From positions 6,634,065 to 6,698,064 of the forward strand of contig CM024171.1 of NCBI GenBank assembly GCA_013433145.1: 64,000 bases of DNA. Direction: 5' to 3'. This DNA comes from Ascaris suum. Lineage: Eukaryota > Nematoda > Chromadorea > Rhabditida > Ascarididae. The notes beneath the pieces were generated by a model. The model did not search any database. It was not told where the DNA came from and was given only the letters and a program-made list of their open reading frames with translations. The position numbers and the translations under genes were made by a program. Positions 47,528 to 64,000 of the stretch are shown in pieces. Each line of letters begins with the position of its first letter. The first letter of the stretch is position 1.

Positions 47528-48216
47528 GTGGCGAACAACGACATCGTGCTACTAATGTCCGACTACCGGAAGCAACAAGAAAGTTGCTCTGAGCATCGCA
47601 AACAATTAAACCAACACGCTCTATTGTGCGCAGCTCTCTCTAAATGTGTCTTCAAACATTTCTGCTACAAATTTGGCTCTTTAAAAAATGTTGTAGTGAG
47701 AATGGACTTCCCACGGAAACAAACAGCGATCGGAGTGACCTTCATGCCGGTTCTAAGGCCGCATTCTTTCAGCTCCTGCAGAAAGCTCCTTATTCGTTTT
47801 TGTTTGCTTCTTTCCAAATTTCCAACGATGCCCTGCTTCACAGCGCTGTTATCGGTGTGATCTACGAAGAACAGCTATCACAGCTACTTGCAAATAGTCA
47901 TAAACATTTCTATTGTTATATCCGCAGCACGGTTGTATGTGTTTGGGTTCAGAGGAGGAAAACTCACCAAAAAAAGCTATCATTCGACAACAAGCCTGTC
48001 AGTATAGACGAAGACGGGAGATGGGTGATACAAAAGAGCAGAAGAACTGGGAAAGGGCAGAGGGAAAACAGTGCCGATTCAACGCTACGCACAAGACAGC
48101 GCCTTTTTCTGAAGGAAAATTGCGGAAATTTGTTATGCAACAAATATTTTCAATTTATGCAGTGTTATAGCATTTTATTATCACAAAGATATTACGACTA
48201 TTTAAAATATCGTTGA
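47528..48216 (+). CDS. Two overlapping plus-strand ORFs, unproven
   Basis: A 110-codon frame (47528-47860, GTG start) and a 190-codon frame (47644-48216) overlap in different registers. The longer one has a mixed, protein-like stretch (SKAAFFQLLQKAPYSFLFAS, then NDALLHSAVIGVIYEEQL) and then turns basic. No signal peptide, no clear acceptor or poly(A) signal in place, and no family recognised. A frameshifted old gene or an exon pair with a hidden intron would explain the overlap; chance remains possible. Confidence 0.25.
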
Positions 48217-50929
48217 GGCATTCATAGGGGTGATATATATACCAGTGCCAACCTTTTATCAATCTTAGTGATAAGAGTGCATAGAACAATGCCTTGTATC
48301 AACTGCACACTCATTACGAGAATAGTATCGACCTCTGACCTCCAATTGTACTTTCAACTTAAGCTGAAACTAAGCGATAACTCTCGAATGCCTCCATTTG
48401 CGTATCACCTCAAGACGAACAAACATAGGCGGCGAGAAACATCCGACTAATTCATGATCGATTCTTGAAAAAATGGATGCAATTTTCGAGTGTTGAGTAA
48501 GTGGCAATACAGCTTTTTTAACGTCGTATAAAAATCATTAGGGAATGCGATCAACTGCACTCATGCGAGTCAATGATGTAGAACATTTGATACTGGGAAG
48601 AGAAAAATTTGTTGAAATCTCACGACGATGAAAAATATTAAGAAAAAAACAGAATTTCCTTCTCTTACTTGCAAACCCGTCAGTTTTTGGTACAACAGAC
48701 TAACCAACATTAGTGTTGTCAATGTTTACACTACAGTGAAACTATGAAATTATATACATTACACAGACATATACAGCTTTAATAAGAGACTACCTTATTA
48801 TGAGCGCGAAAACGCACAGCATCATTTTTATTACTATAATTGGAAAAAAAGGTGATGGATGCCTTAAACTGAGTCCAAATTGTCTGATAAGAGTAGCATA
48901 TTTCACACTGAAATAGATTCCATTCAAAATTTTGCATAATGACATATTTTATATGCGGCGATTTTCGAACTTTCGACAAATGTGCATGTATATTGCGTTA
49001 AACGATTCAACACCCATGGGCAGAGAATGGACAAGCACAAAAGAGCTTCAACAGCAAGGGTGGCGATTTCACAGACAAAAACACCTGCAAGGGAAACGCT
49101 CTTCTAAAAACAGCAGTGAAATAAAGGTGCCGAAACGTCTTTCAACTTAAAAAAATTTGCATGACAGAAGAATAGAAAGCAATTATGAATGATATTCAAC
49201 GAAAGTTAATTGCTGCAGAATCATAACTTAAAGCTTAAAATCGGTGATGAAGTCAGTAAAAATCAAACAAAACCGAAAAATTGTAAGCTATTCAAATGAT
49301 TAGAGGACATCGCCAGGAGCGTTCGTTCAAAAACAAAAAGAATTCGCTTATCAGTTGAAAAATGAGAAAGTGACGCCTTACTGCATAGAATGCTTGTAGA
49401 TGCAGTCAATGATGCATCGCACTTGACAATTCCCTCAACGCTGCATGGAATCTTTTAGCAAAAAAAAAAATTCGTCCTTAATCTAACGCTTTGTTTCTAA
49501 ACAAAAAGAAAAAATCGAAGGGACAAGCCGTTTGACTCGAATAAATGTTCCACGATGTGCACACAGCTGCAAGATAAAATGTGCTGAATGAAATTTGCAT
49601 ATTTCATCTCAGTAATGAAATCAAATCGAAATTTAAATCAACCACAGTGACAAGCTGTTATGGGTGCCTATGACGTCAACGCAATGGAAAGTGATCTGTA
49701 TAAAATGATGGCGTATATTTCTTAGCGTATATATGAAGGCAGCAAAAATCAAAGTCGTATTTTTATTATCAGTTAACGCTAACTGCTTGGTGCAAAGCAA
49801 TTTATTCATACACTCTTAATAAATGAATCTTTTATTTCCTTTTTTATTAAATGCAATTCACGATTCCACTGCAGTGATTTGAATGAAAAAAGGCTCTTAA
49901 GAGATTCATTCTCATATATACACTCGTATTCCCTGGAAAAAAAGGCTTATGAATCATAGGAGTTGGAATGTGAAATATGCATTTGTGGATTGGAATGTGA
50001 AGTAGCGCGCGACGATGTAAAAGAACCTGAAGGATGGAGGTCGAGTGAAGGCGAACGCCTCTATGAGCCGCACTTTTAAGTGCTTTCATTCCCAGCAGTA
50101 GGCATATTTCTTCACCTCGATAGATGCTTCTCCTTTTTCATTTCTGAACAACAAACACTCAAAACAAGTCGTCTCTTTTATCTCACGGATATTTCCGTAA
50201 TTCAAAAAGGCAAAATATAACCTGATGTATTTCAAACAATATACTTTATTGTTTCCAATAAAATTAGCACGGTTACGACTCTCCTGTTGTTTTCAGAGCA
50301 ATTTTACTCAAGAAGGATTTTTAAACCCTACGGCTACTTTCGCTTGTGGAGTTTCGCTAATCAAGAACATCAATACAGTACAAATGGCTAAAAAAGCCAT
50401 TTTCATGATAAAAAGGAGGGGGGGGGGGTTTATTGATGAGAGTTATTCTTCTCTAATAGCGTTTGTTGGTTATCAGTGATGATGCATTACGTTTATCATA
50501 TTTACGAGAGATAATCCGTTGACATACAAACTTGCACGCCATACAGATATACCACTCAACAACAATCAATGACACTGAGAGAAGTTCAATAGTCATACCT
50601 AACAACACCACTCTATCGCCTCGACACCGATTCCACAATAATATTTGAAATTCATTTCCGATTAAATCTTGATTTTATGACCAATCGAGCCTATTTTTAT
50701 CACTGAATATACAGTGATAAGATGGATGCGAAACTACCGTTTCCACTTCAATAGAATCTCTCGACTTCTTTCACGGTATCTGATGAAAGCGTGTGTTCGA
50801 GAAAAGGCATCTATTTCAGGGGTTCCATTCTTTATTCAGATAGGTCTTTAAATATTATTCATGCATGCAATATAGATTAAAAGTTAGAAAAGAGCATACT
50901 ATGTGGGATTCCAGCGTTTTTTTTTTCAG
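48217..50929. other. Non-coding stretch, no gene supported
   Basis: AT-rich DNA with short chance ORFs. A G-run (50418-50428) is the only feature that stands out. Confidence 0.4.
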
Positions 50930-51089
50930 ACGGTTGTTTGGAAAAGCTTTTCATAACAAGTTCTGGGGAGCCATGTATTCGACAGAAGGGTTACTCTCAA
51001 ATGCGGGATTTATCCTTTTTATGGCACTGGATCAGAGAGATCCTATTCAAAGATGGAGCGGATACAATGGGGATGGGGAATTCAGACCA
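50930..51089 (+). CDS. Candidate exon after a TTTTTTTTTCAG acceptor
   Basis: A very strong acceptor is followed by 160 nt open in two frames. One (RLFGKAFHNKFWGAMYSTEG and on) reaches a GTATGC donor at 51090; the other (GCLEKLFITSSGEPCIRQKG and on) stays open to a stop at 51131-51133 and would be a terminal exon. I cannot choose between them and recognise neither. Confidence 0.28.
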
Positions 51090-51722
51090 GTATGCACCAG
51101 CAAGATTACCAACGAAGATAATATTCTAGAAAGCACAACAACGCCTTGACATTTCGGCCCATCATATCCACTGCAAGAATTTTCAACAAAAAGATTTGTC
51201 GTTTTTGCAATCAGATCCATCTGAAATGCAAACTTGACCGGCATAAAATGCAAACAATTTTTGGCTCTTTTATGTGGCCACAACTTTCTTCAATATGGAC
51301 TAATCTATATGAAAGGCGGTGTAGGAGGTTATCTTATAAGGCACATCATAGTTAGCAGTTTTTTAGCTTTAACTTCGCTAGCTTCTAAGTCAAAATCATC
51401 ACAGAAGCAGAAAATAGAAACATACATATGTGCAGACAAGGCAGTGCAGTGATGCATTCCCGACTTTGCCATCCACTTTCGATGTACCTGATTTCTAATT
51501 AACAGCAAACCAAACAAGAGTGCTTCCCTCTCTGCTCAAAGGGCAATAACTAAAGGAAAGCCACTGTTCATAGAAATTAACACTTCTATGGCATGGACTG
51601 CATCGGTAGTAGGCAAAAAGTGTAGGGACCAACACAGAGAAGAAATGAGAAATTTTAGAGATTTCTCATTTAGCATACTAGCACTCAGGATTGCAGCATA
51701 TAACCGCTCTATACTTCAGCGC

Positions 51723-51726
51723 AAAA
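51723..51726 (-). terminator. RNA polymerase III terminator of tRNA-Lys
   Basis: A TTTT run on the minus strand starts 5 nt after the tRNA discriminator base, the usual Pol III stop. Confidence 0.75.
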
Positions 51727-51731
51727 CGGTC

Positions 51732-51804
51732 AGCCCGATGCGGGGCTCGAACCCGCGACAGCCAGATTAAGAGTCTGGTGCTCTACCGACTGAGCTAACC
51801 GGGC
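51732..51804 (-). tRNA. tRNA-Lys(CTT)
   Basis: The minus strand folds as a full cloverleaf: 7-bp acceptor stem (GCCCGGT / ATCGGGC, one G-U), D arm GCTC-AGTCGGTA-GAGC, anticodon arm CCAGA-CTCTTAA-TCTGG with anticodon CTT, and T arm GCGGG-TTCGAGC-CCCGC. A-box and B-box (GGTTCGAGCC) internal promoters are intact. No intron. The base at the discriminator position is T, where Lys tRNAs usually have a purine. It stands alone in the window. Confidence 0.97.
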
Positions 51805-57014
<5,210 letters not shown>

Positions 57015-57171
57015 ATTGCTGCTCGATGTGGTATTGTTGCAAACGTTGCTCGCTGTGGCGTTCTGTAGTACGGCATTCATTGAAGTCGGCGACGTCGAGT
57101 GGGAGTCATTGGCGGAGAACGAATTTGGTGAACGCAGATTCACATGCCGCAACTTCGAGCAATCCTTTCAG
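57015..57171 (+). CDS. Ig gene exon: signal peptide and start of Ig domain 1
   Basis: An AATGCAG acceptor opens a frame beginning with a hydrophobic run, LLLDVVLLQTLLAVAFCSTA, typical of a signal peptide, then FIEVGDVEWESLAENEFGER and RRFTCRN, like the B strand of an Ig fold. There is no in-frame ATG (TAA lies just upstream), so a short 5' exon must supply it with 2 bases carried in. The end is set at a weak GTGGAG donor after TTTCAG, phase 0. Confidence 0.5.
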
Positions 57172-60100
57172 GTGGAGTTCTTTATGCTACACTTCGCAAA
57201 TTTACTGCATTGAAATTTTGAATTATATCGCTAATAAGAAACGATAAAATAAAGTGTACAATGAAGATTTTTGTCTGTGCAAGAGTGAGAGCAGTTGTAG
57301 AGAGGAAAATGCTTGCTAACTCTTCGGGATTCTGTCACAATCGAAAAAAAGTCGACAGAACTCTATAGGGGATTCGGCTTCTCAAAAACTGTCAGCGACG
57401 AATCTAGACACTCTCGAAGATGGCTGAGATTCGTGTTGACTATGAAATTTCAGAAAACAGTTGAGACCGAAGAGAATCGGAATATTCAAATTCGAGTTTT
57501 CTGCTTTTTTCTCATTATTGCACAACAAATTTGCAAGAAAGCGATGCTATATCTAAAATAGTAAGAAAAGAGTATTTGTAAAAGCACTCTTATTGAAGTA
57601 AATGAACATACGTGAAAATTGATTCATTTCACTGCATAATTCTCTCACTGATTTTACGTAAATATGATTACATACGAATTTGAGCATCCAAAATTTCGAC
57701 GCCAAACGGAAATGTCGGAGAATTGTCTTCAAAAACTTCTCGCATAATTGTCTTCTTAAAGCTGGAAAAATCTTTTGAATTGATATTCATCGATTTTCTG
57801 TGTTTCCTCATTGCTTTTCCTTTTGCAAATGAAGTCTATAATTATATATTTCATGAATACTGTATGAGATATAATGGTTTCATCTGATGATCGCTGAATT
57901 CATTATTTGTCAAACAAATAAATTTGCATATTAAATAACATGCTAACCGAACTAAACTTCTTGAAAGTTTGCTTCAACTGCACTATGAGTTTTTATTGAT
58001 TTGCATATGACAAAATGTTGGAAATAATGGGTGCTAGGGAACCGATCATTGGCTAGTGAATATGGACAGATAAGAAAAACATAATGCGCTTATTGTATAA
58101 AAGTTTTGCTTATCATCCTACTTTCGCGTTTATCATTGATGCATCTCACTTATACATCTGTGATTTTACTTCAATGATGAAACTTGAAACGAAAGCAGGT
58201 TCCATTGCATTCAGGTAATAATTGGCACGGCAGGAATAATTTAGTCTAGAAATTAAAGAGACGTGCGCTTCTGCGTTGTCAGAGTTTTTGAAGAAGAGAA
58301 ATCCTATCTCTCCTTTCTCATTCCCCTCTCCTCTCTCCCCCCCCCCCCCCCCTCATTCCTGCTGTCTCAAATGGCAGTGATAGTTCCTCTCTTGTGATTT
58401 TCCTTTGAGGACGTAATTGGGAATTTCGTTTTGATGGGCAGTTTTCCCCGTACTCTCTTAGCTCGACTCACCCGCACTACTATCAAAATCACTGTCACTT
58501 CGTAATATTGATATAAAGTTCAAAATGGCATTGCCTTTTTCGTGATATACTTGTGGTTATGAGACGTCATCTTGTAAAGAAAGTTAAAGAATGCTTCCGT
58601 TCATCAAACAGATAGCATCTTCATTCCTAATCCGTTGACAAGAACTTCGAAATTTCGACTTTCCTTGCAGTGAAGTACTGCTCATGAAAATTGGTCCTTC
58701 AAGGACCAATGGAGTGCGCATTCGTCGATCGAATCACATGGCACAGGCTGTGAAACAGCATTCTGCATGGCAACGGAGCTGAAAGCTGATTTCATCCTGT
58801 GCATGGGCATAGTTTTTTTGAACGCTTCGGACCATTTTCTAGAAATGCGCATTTTGCGTCTGCTATGTATGACACCTCCCTGTTTGTTTTCTATCCTCCA
58901 TCGTAGATAGTTTAGAAGAAAGCCTCTCGGTTTTGGTTCTTCTATCATGAAGAATTTAAGTGCCGCTATCGCTTCTCCTTGATGAGTGATAAATCGGAGT
59001 GTCCCGACTTCCTCTTTTCTGAAATTTTTGGGCATTCCCGCTTGCAGCTTGGTTTTATTTGTTTGCTTTGTTCCGGTTTCATCCCCTTTCGTCACCATAA
59101 ATTGTCTTCACAACATTAGGATGCATTTTATTTAGGGTCGTTATCAATGGCGCTTCAACGGAAGCAGTGTTTTGCCATCTTCTGTAAAGATCGCCGGTAA
59201 ACAACTCATGTAAGTTACCACATAAAATGCCGTAATCAATCTCCACTTCGTCCATACAATTTCAAGCGTTTATTACTTTCTTTTATTTTTTATATTAGCA
59301 CAAAATATTTTAATTAAGTTTTGATTAATGCTTTTAGTAGGCTTTTATCGCTAATGTAATCGAATTAACACTACAATATTGCAGTATTCACACAGGAATT
59401 CGACGTAATAATATAGCAAATCTTCCAAGTTAATATAAGAAATATCTAAAATAAAACATGACTTTCGTCGGCACTCAAAAATTTTCTCTGTTGCGTTGCT
59501 TCCATTCCGTTTTTTGCAATGAAGCGAACTAAGCAAGGGGACAGTGCTTATAAGGCTATAAGGTCGATGCTTATAAGGTCCAATGTGATTTCTGTTAGTT
59601 ATTAAAGTCTCAGTTTTTGAGATTTACCTAAGCAGTTTAATCGAAATTTCTCGTTTCGTTTGCAGAGGTTTATGACAAGAGTTGGGCGTTCGTTTTGAGT
59701 TCCGCAGATTAGTTATTTAACGTTTTTTAGATTCATGACAGAAGTTTCGCAGCCTTTATGCTATTTCTGCATGTTTTTTTCTTTACTTTAAACGATGTGT
59801 ATGCTAGTAAAACAAAACGAATGGCGATGATACTCAGGGGGGCATATCGACGCTTCAATCCATCTAATCTCGTCACTTATATTTCAAAGAGAAAATTGCT
59901 CTTTAACCAAGTTCTTTTTCAAGCAAATGTCGGATAATTCAGCGGAAGGTTAAACGTTAAAGTGCTTATTTTTAACGCTCGCATGCTACATTGAAACTCT
60001 AGTAATGGAGGGTTGCAGTAATAAGAATAATTGTGTTTTGTAAACTATAAAATACTAATTGGTTTCAAACTGTAGTAGCAAAAAGTAAGTTTTTAACGTA

Positions 60101-63100
60101 GCTGCGGCATCATAGAATTTGGACACCTCAAAGTCTACGTAAGAAAAAGAGATAAGAACTGATGTGAACATAGCATTTGTTAAGGGGAACCAGATTCATT
60201 GAATAACAACTTGCGGAAATTTGCAAAAAAATTCCTTAAACATGAACTGTAATAAAGACGGTGCAAAGAGAATGGAAAGGAGCAGCAAAGAGGGAAGAAA
60301 CAAAATGTCCACAAACTATCCGGATGAAAAAAATTCAATACTTCAGTGCAGCAATAGGCAAAGATCGAGACAACTCAACGGCAGTTCGCAAGATGAACGA
60401 GTGAATGCACTAACGTTGTCGACAGTATGTGAATTCCACACCCAAGCAACGCGAATTTAAAAATTGCATAAGATCGTTTTTTGTGAAGCTGGAAGTGATG
60501 TTGAGTTTAAATGCAGAGAGGGGTAAATTTTTGGAAAAGGCACAAAATTGTTGGCAGATATTTCTCTGTTGCAGTTTTTTGAATGGTTCGAATGCAAAGC
60601 GTCGGCAATTAGTGGGAACGTACGATTGTTGTGTGAAGGAAAATATCGGTGATGGCTGCTATAGAACTCATCTTAAACTCAAAGGTTTATTTTGTTCTAA
60701 TATCAGAATAATCACAAATATTTAGTGAGATGATATTCAACATTTTATGAGGTAAGTTTTATAGGAATTCACTGAAATTAATTTATAGGTGATAAGCAGA
60801 TGTTGAATTCGGAGATTGATTCCCCCCAGGCGGAGTAAAAATAAACTTTAATCCATCAATGCATTATTACTTCCATCTGTTGTATGCTAATGATAAAGTC
60901 CAAAAAGCGAACACTCAAGAATCCGCTCAATTTTAACTGAGCCAAAGAAAAACTTCTTAGACGCATCGCTGAAATTTTAAATTATTATAATGATTCGTAA
61001 GCGTTGATTGGGTGCGTGATGGTTAGTTTGTTCATCATTCAGTGAGCAGCTCGAGTTCGCCTCTTTCAATTGCTGTCGGATATTTCACCTACGAAACACG
61101 CTTACAATCATCTGAAATGAGGATTTTTGCCTCATGGGAGTTATACCGCTGATTAAATGAGAAAAATAGGAATGATTGGGTGGAACCTGTTTTATTTATA
61201 ATACTTCAAATCTTCGATCGTATCAATTAAAGATGACGGCAATCGAGAAAAAAACGATTCCGGACAAATACGTTTGCTTACTGTGTATTATTAATAGACC
61301 GGAAGATGTTCGCAAAGTGAACTGTCTATCTGTTCAGCTTTGCTCTTTTGTAGGCATCAATTTTCCACAGCCAACAATGTGTCACTTAATACACTCCGGC
61401 ATGTTTAATCGCTGTTTTGAAAAGATATCGGATTCCTTTCCATTGTATGCATTTAACATTATAGAGTTATATTACTAGTCTTTCATTCTAAAATCTTTTT
61501 TGCTGACGGCTTGAGAGAAACTGTACAATTTTACACGCAAAAATCAAAGCTTTCACGCCGGTAACCACAATATTTGCATTGCTCTTGCAGCAAAAATCTT
61601 CTCCAGGTGGTAGAATCGAAGTGATTAATTTACTGTTATTGCCCGAATAGGTTACAAGAAATCAGTTTTTCAATTTTTACTGTATTGCAGACTCCATACA
61701 GACGATCGGGTTAAATATTGAAAACAGCAGCGAGGTGGTAACGGCTGAAGGCAATTCCTATTTTTTGCGTTTATTTCCGGTGAAGAAACTCAAGTCGATT
61801 ATTTGCTCCCATAATGGAAATTCGACACTTCCTGAAAATATCATTTTCAACGTAAGTTTTTCCCTATAATAACTATTATCTGCCCGTAAAAAAATTTGCG
61901 ATTGTTTCATTGAGGAAATCAAAATGTGATCACCACGCGCACTTGAGACACTGAGCATGGCGATCTTATCGGAAATTTCAGCCGATATTTTTGGAATTTA
62001 TATGAGTAGTTTTTGCGGAATTAGTTTTTGCGGAATTTCTGAAATCGCCAGATTTTCATTTAAAAGATTGATGACCAGGTGATATGTTCGGTTGGAACCT
62101 GAGAGAACACTTGGATTATCAGTTCCAGAATTTCATTACTGACCTGGCAGTTTCATCTGCAAAATCGGAAGGTCATTTTCTGTTCAACAATTGAGCCTGC
62201 CTCATTTATTTCATTACTAACCTTTTCCTAGCAACTTCGGTATAGTTTATTTAATATAATGTGCAAAACGATGGTGCAAATGTCAGGTGAACTATGTAAT
62301 GCGGTCAACTTTGCTGCCAAATATAAATGACGTAGATTCAATGCTTTAAAGACACATTCTACTCATACTCTTATTTAAATATAATGCTGTTAATTTCGTT
62401 ATTATCAGTTTTCAGTGCAACTTTGTAAGTGAGCAAAGCCACACTCAGCCCTCAAGTTAAATTAACTCTATTGCACGCTTCAAATGCTCCATTACACCAT
62501 CATATTGCTCTACCGTAATTTATTTATTTAACTCAGAAAATTATACCGAAAACGAAGATATTGAGCTGCAAGAGGATAGTAGTGTAAAGGCCTAGTTCAG
62601 TGATGAAAACGCTCCAGTTGGTGAGAGAAAATATTCATTTCACAACGTTCCCAACAAAATTGCCGGATCCGGAAGAAATTTCGCAAACCGGCAATCGCTT
62701 TTTAGCAATTCCACAAGTAAATCGCTTAGCCGACGAACTTTCTCCGAAATTCGTCGCTTAACGAAGATTTGCTTTTTTTCCGAACGTAAAAAAATTAAAA
62801 GATTCTTTCTAATTTGATAAAAATCTCTCCTCAGCGTATTTTTTCAGTCGGACTTTTGCATTAAATAGGTCAGTATCAGTCACTGCTGATTACTTTGTTT
62901 TTCGTGAAATTTTTATCGTTTTCCAAAGAAGACGACACATCAGCAATTATCACTGTGCTTATCTCTTGTTTACTTATGGTCTATTCATTTCTTTGCATAC
63001 TTAGTTAGCATCGAACCGTCCAGTCGCTCATTTATTGCGTTGCCAAATTCACCTGTGAACAGGGCAAATGCAGAAGTGTGACAGAAAAGCTGGCATGAAT

Positions 63101-64000
63101 ATGATTTGCACTTCGCTTTCTTGACCAGCCAAATTCACGAGTTCCTAATAAAAAATAAAATAAGTGAAATAGTCCCTTCATATGTCAAGCAATCCGTCGG
63201 CTGATATGAATATTTCGAAAAGATTTGTTTTTCTCTGGTTCGATCGGCGGAAAATGAAAATCCGACCAGTGGAATAAACATTCACTTTTTTGTCACCTCT
63301 ATGAATTCTTTCTACGGTGATGAATGGAAACGACACACAGCGTTGGGGGCTTCCTGCAGTATATATTATACCCAAATTTTGTGACTTCAACCTCAGTGGC
63401 TCTTAGCCAGAAACGCTGAGTGGAAAGCACTGTACGGACAGACGCATAGACATGCACATGCAGCACGACACAGCAATCATGTGTTTTTAGAGAGGAGATT
63501 TCCAAAAGGCAGCGATTGAAGCGGTCGGCAGATGAACGTTCTGGCAGTCTTAGATTTCTCGTCCAGTGCTTTTATGAGCTGTGAGCGAGATTTTGATAGC
63601 CCGGTGATTGAATTAAACTAAATTCAGAGAATTCTATCAACTAAAAAATTTCATTCACCTGGTTTAGCTTGCAACCCTTTACACTATGCAACAGATCCTC
63701 GTACTGCCGTTCACTACTGCAAGAGTTGGGCGAATTGTAGCGTCGACTATCGACGTCTGCATGCGATTTGTGTTTTTGATAGGTGAACCAGAATTCTCTC
63801 TAATCTTCAATCTCGAAACACAATTGTACCTTTACTACAGTCTAGATTGTAAATAATTTCCCACATTTTAAAAATATCATTTTATAGACCAAAAGCGCTT
63901 ATCATCAAAAGAAGTTCCACAACTTCTATCAGTTGAAGATCGCCGATATCGATAAGAGCAACGCAGGTAAATACACCTGCGAAAGTAACGCTTTCGGTAG
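57015..64000 (+). CDS. Immunoglobulin-superfamily gene, partial (runs off the right edge)
   Basis: Five exons are supported: 57015-57171, 60575-60684, 61691-61851, 62537-62583 and 63888 to beyond 64000. The 60684/61691 junction closes in phase (G|AC) and the 62583/63888 junction in phase 0; at least one exon is missing in each of 57171-60575 and 61851-62537. Order: hydrophobic signal-like start, first Ig domain (B-strand RRFTCRN, F-strand GTYDCC), second Ig domain (B-strand IICSHNG, F-strand GKYTCESNAFG). The protein would be secreted or a membrane receptor or adhesion molecule. A receptor tyrosine kinase is possible, but no kinase or membrane segment is in the window. No ATG was fixed. Confidence 0.6.
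58682..59098 (-). CDS. Hypothetical 138-codon ORF inside an Ig-gene intron
   Basis: ATG at 59098 to TGA, uninterrupted, opposite strand to the Ig gene. The peptide starts MVTKGDETGTKQTNKTKLQA and contains PRGFLLNYLRWRIENKQGG; it is basic, without signal peptide or membrane segment. No family, no poly(A) signal and no promoter seen. On the plus strand the same DNA has a TTTCCTTGCAG acceptor at 58671 followed by a short open frame (EVLLMKIGPSRTNGVRIRRS), an alternative reading as an Ig-gene exon. One of the two is probably chance. Confidence 0.25.
   Translation of the reverse strand: MVTKGDETGTKQTNKTKLQAGMPKNFRKEEVGTLRFITHQGEAIAALKFFMIEEPKPRGFLLNYLRWRIENKQGGVIHSRRKMRISRKWSEAFKKTMPMHRMKSAFSSVAMQNAVSQPVPCDSIDECALHWSLKDQFS
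60575..60684 (+). CDS. Ig gene exon: F-G strands of Ig domain 1
   Basis: CTGTTGCAG acceptor, 110 nt, donor G|GTTTAT in phase 1. The peptide FLNGSNAKRRQLVGTYDCC, then VKENIGDGCYRTHLKLK, has the G-x-Y-x-C signature of an Ig F strand. It carries two extra cysteines (CC and GC), which may form a disulfide between the F and G strands. Confidence 0.6.
61691..61851 (+). CDS. Ig gene exon: A-B strands of Ig domain 2
   Basis: TATTGCAG acceptor and a consensus GTAAGT donor bound 161 nt. The 1-base carry from exon 60684 rebuilds Asp. The peptide includes SSEVVTAEGNSYFLRLFP and KLKSIICSHNGNSTLPEN, with the B-strand Cys and an N-glycosylation sequon (NST). Confidence 0.62.
62537..62583 (+). CDS. Ig gene candidate exon: short acidic segment
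   Basis: TTATTTATTTAACTCAG acceptor, 47 nt, donor GTAAAG. It reads NYTENEDIELQEDSS in the phase that joins exon 63888 (phase 0), giving a C'-strand-like stretch that continues into TKSAYHQ. The NYT is a possible N-glycosylation site. The 5' partner, which must carry 1 base in, was not found. Confidence 0.42.
63888..64000 (+). CDS. Ig gene exon: E-F strands of Ig domain 2, cut by window end
   Basis: A TTTTATAG acceptor precedes TKSAYHQKKFHNFY, then LKIADIDKSNAGKYTC and ESNAFG. The L-x-I...D-x-x-x-A-G-x-Y-x-C pattern is the hallmark of I-set Ig domains, so frame and strand are secure. The exon continues past the window. Confidence 0.8.

Noticed and set aside
62601..62712. Two open frames after a CTAGTTCAG acceptor (one reads ENAPVGERKYSFHNVPNKI)
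   Set aside because: Neither frame joins the adjoining Ig exons in phase, while 62537-62583 joins 63888 cleanly; I could not show it is coding.

Overview
The window looks like intron-rich nuclear DNA of an invertebrate, most probably a nematode. This rests on many short exons (about 50-280 bp) with short TTTTCAG-type acceptors, and on a formin whose size and domain order fit the CYK-1/Diaphanous family. It is an inference, and I cannot name the genus. No operons, ribosome binding sites or other bacterial features are present.

Layout. (1) 2.3-25.9 kb, minus strand: one gene, a Diaphanous-related formin. I could thread 26 coding exons with matching splice phases into an open frame of about 1,410 codons. 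Domain order is a Ser/Arg-rich N-terminus, GBD/FH3, coiled coil, polyproline FH1, FH2, DAD, then a basic tail. Its introns hold a near-perfect 71-bp palindrome, a 90-bp fold-back, a long inverted repeat and a (TA)n array. (2) 26-28 kb: intergenic DNA with a pair of ~110-bp inverted repeats, a (TA)n array and a 37-bp tandem duplication. (3) 28.1-29.8 kb, plus strand: a 107-codon intronless ORF behind a splice-acceptor-like site, then damaged-looking ORFs, then a convincing Cys-rich exon. (4) 30-43 kb, minus strand: a 420-codon first exon of a Ser/Glu/Lys-rich protein (41348-42607), plus isolated candidate exons at 36.6-36.9, 34.1 and 32.4 kb whose connections are uncertain. (5) 43-57 kb: mostly non-coding sequence with low-confidence ORFs and one clear tRNA-Lys(CTT) gene at 51.7-51.8 kb. 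(6) 57-64 kb, plus strand: scattered exons of an immunoglobulin-superfamily gene that starts with a signal-peptide-like segment and runs off the right edge.

How it works together: the genes look like independent loci with no shared pathway. The formin would be an autoinhibited, Rho-regulated actin nucleator. The Ig gene would be a secreted or cell-surface adhesion or receptor protein. The most unusual points are a GC-AG splice site in the FH2 region next to a possible 9-nt microexon, candidate alternative terminal exons inside the FH2 intron, the palindromic elements, and the undefined plus-strand locus at 28-30 kb. All exon boundaries were read by eye and have not been checked against transcripts.
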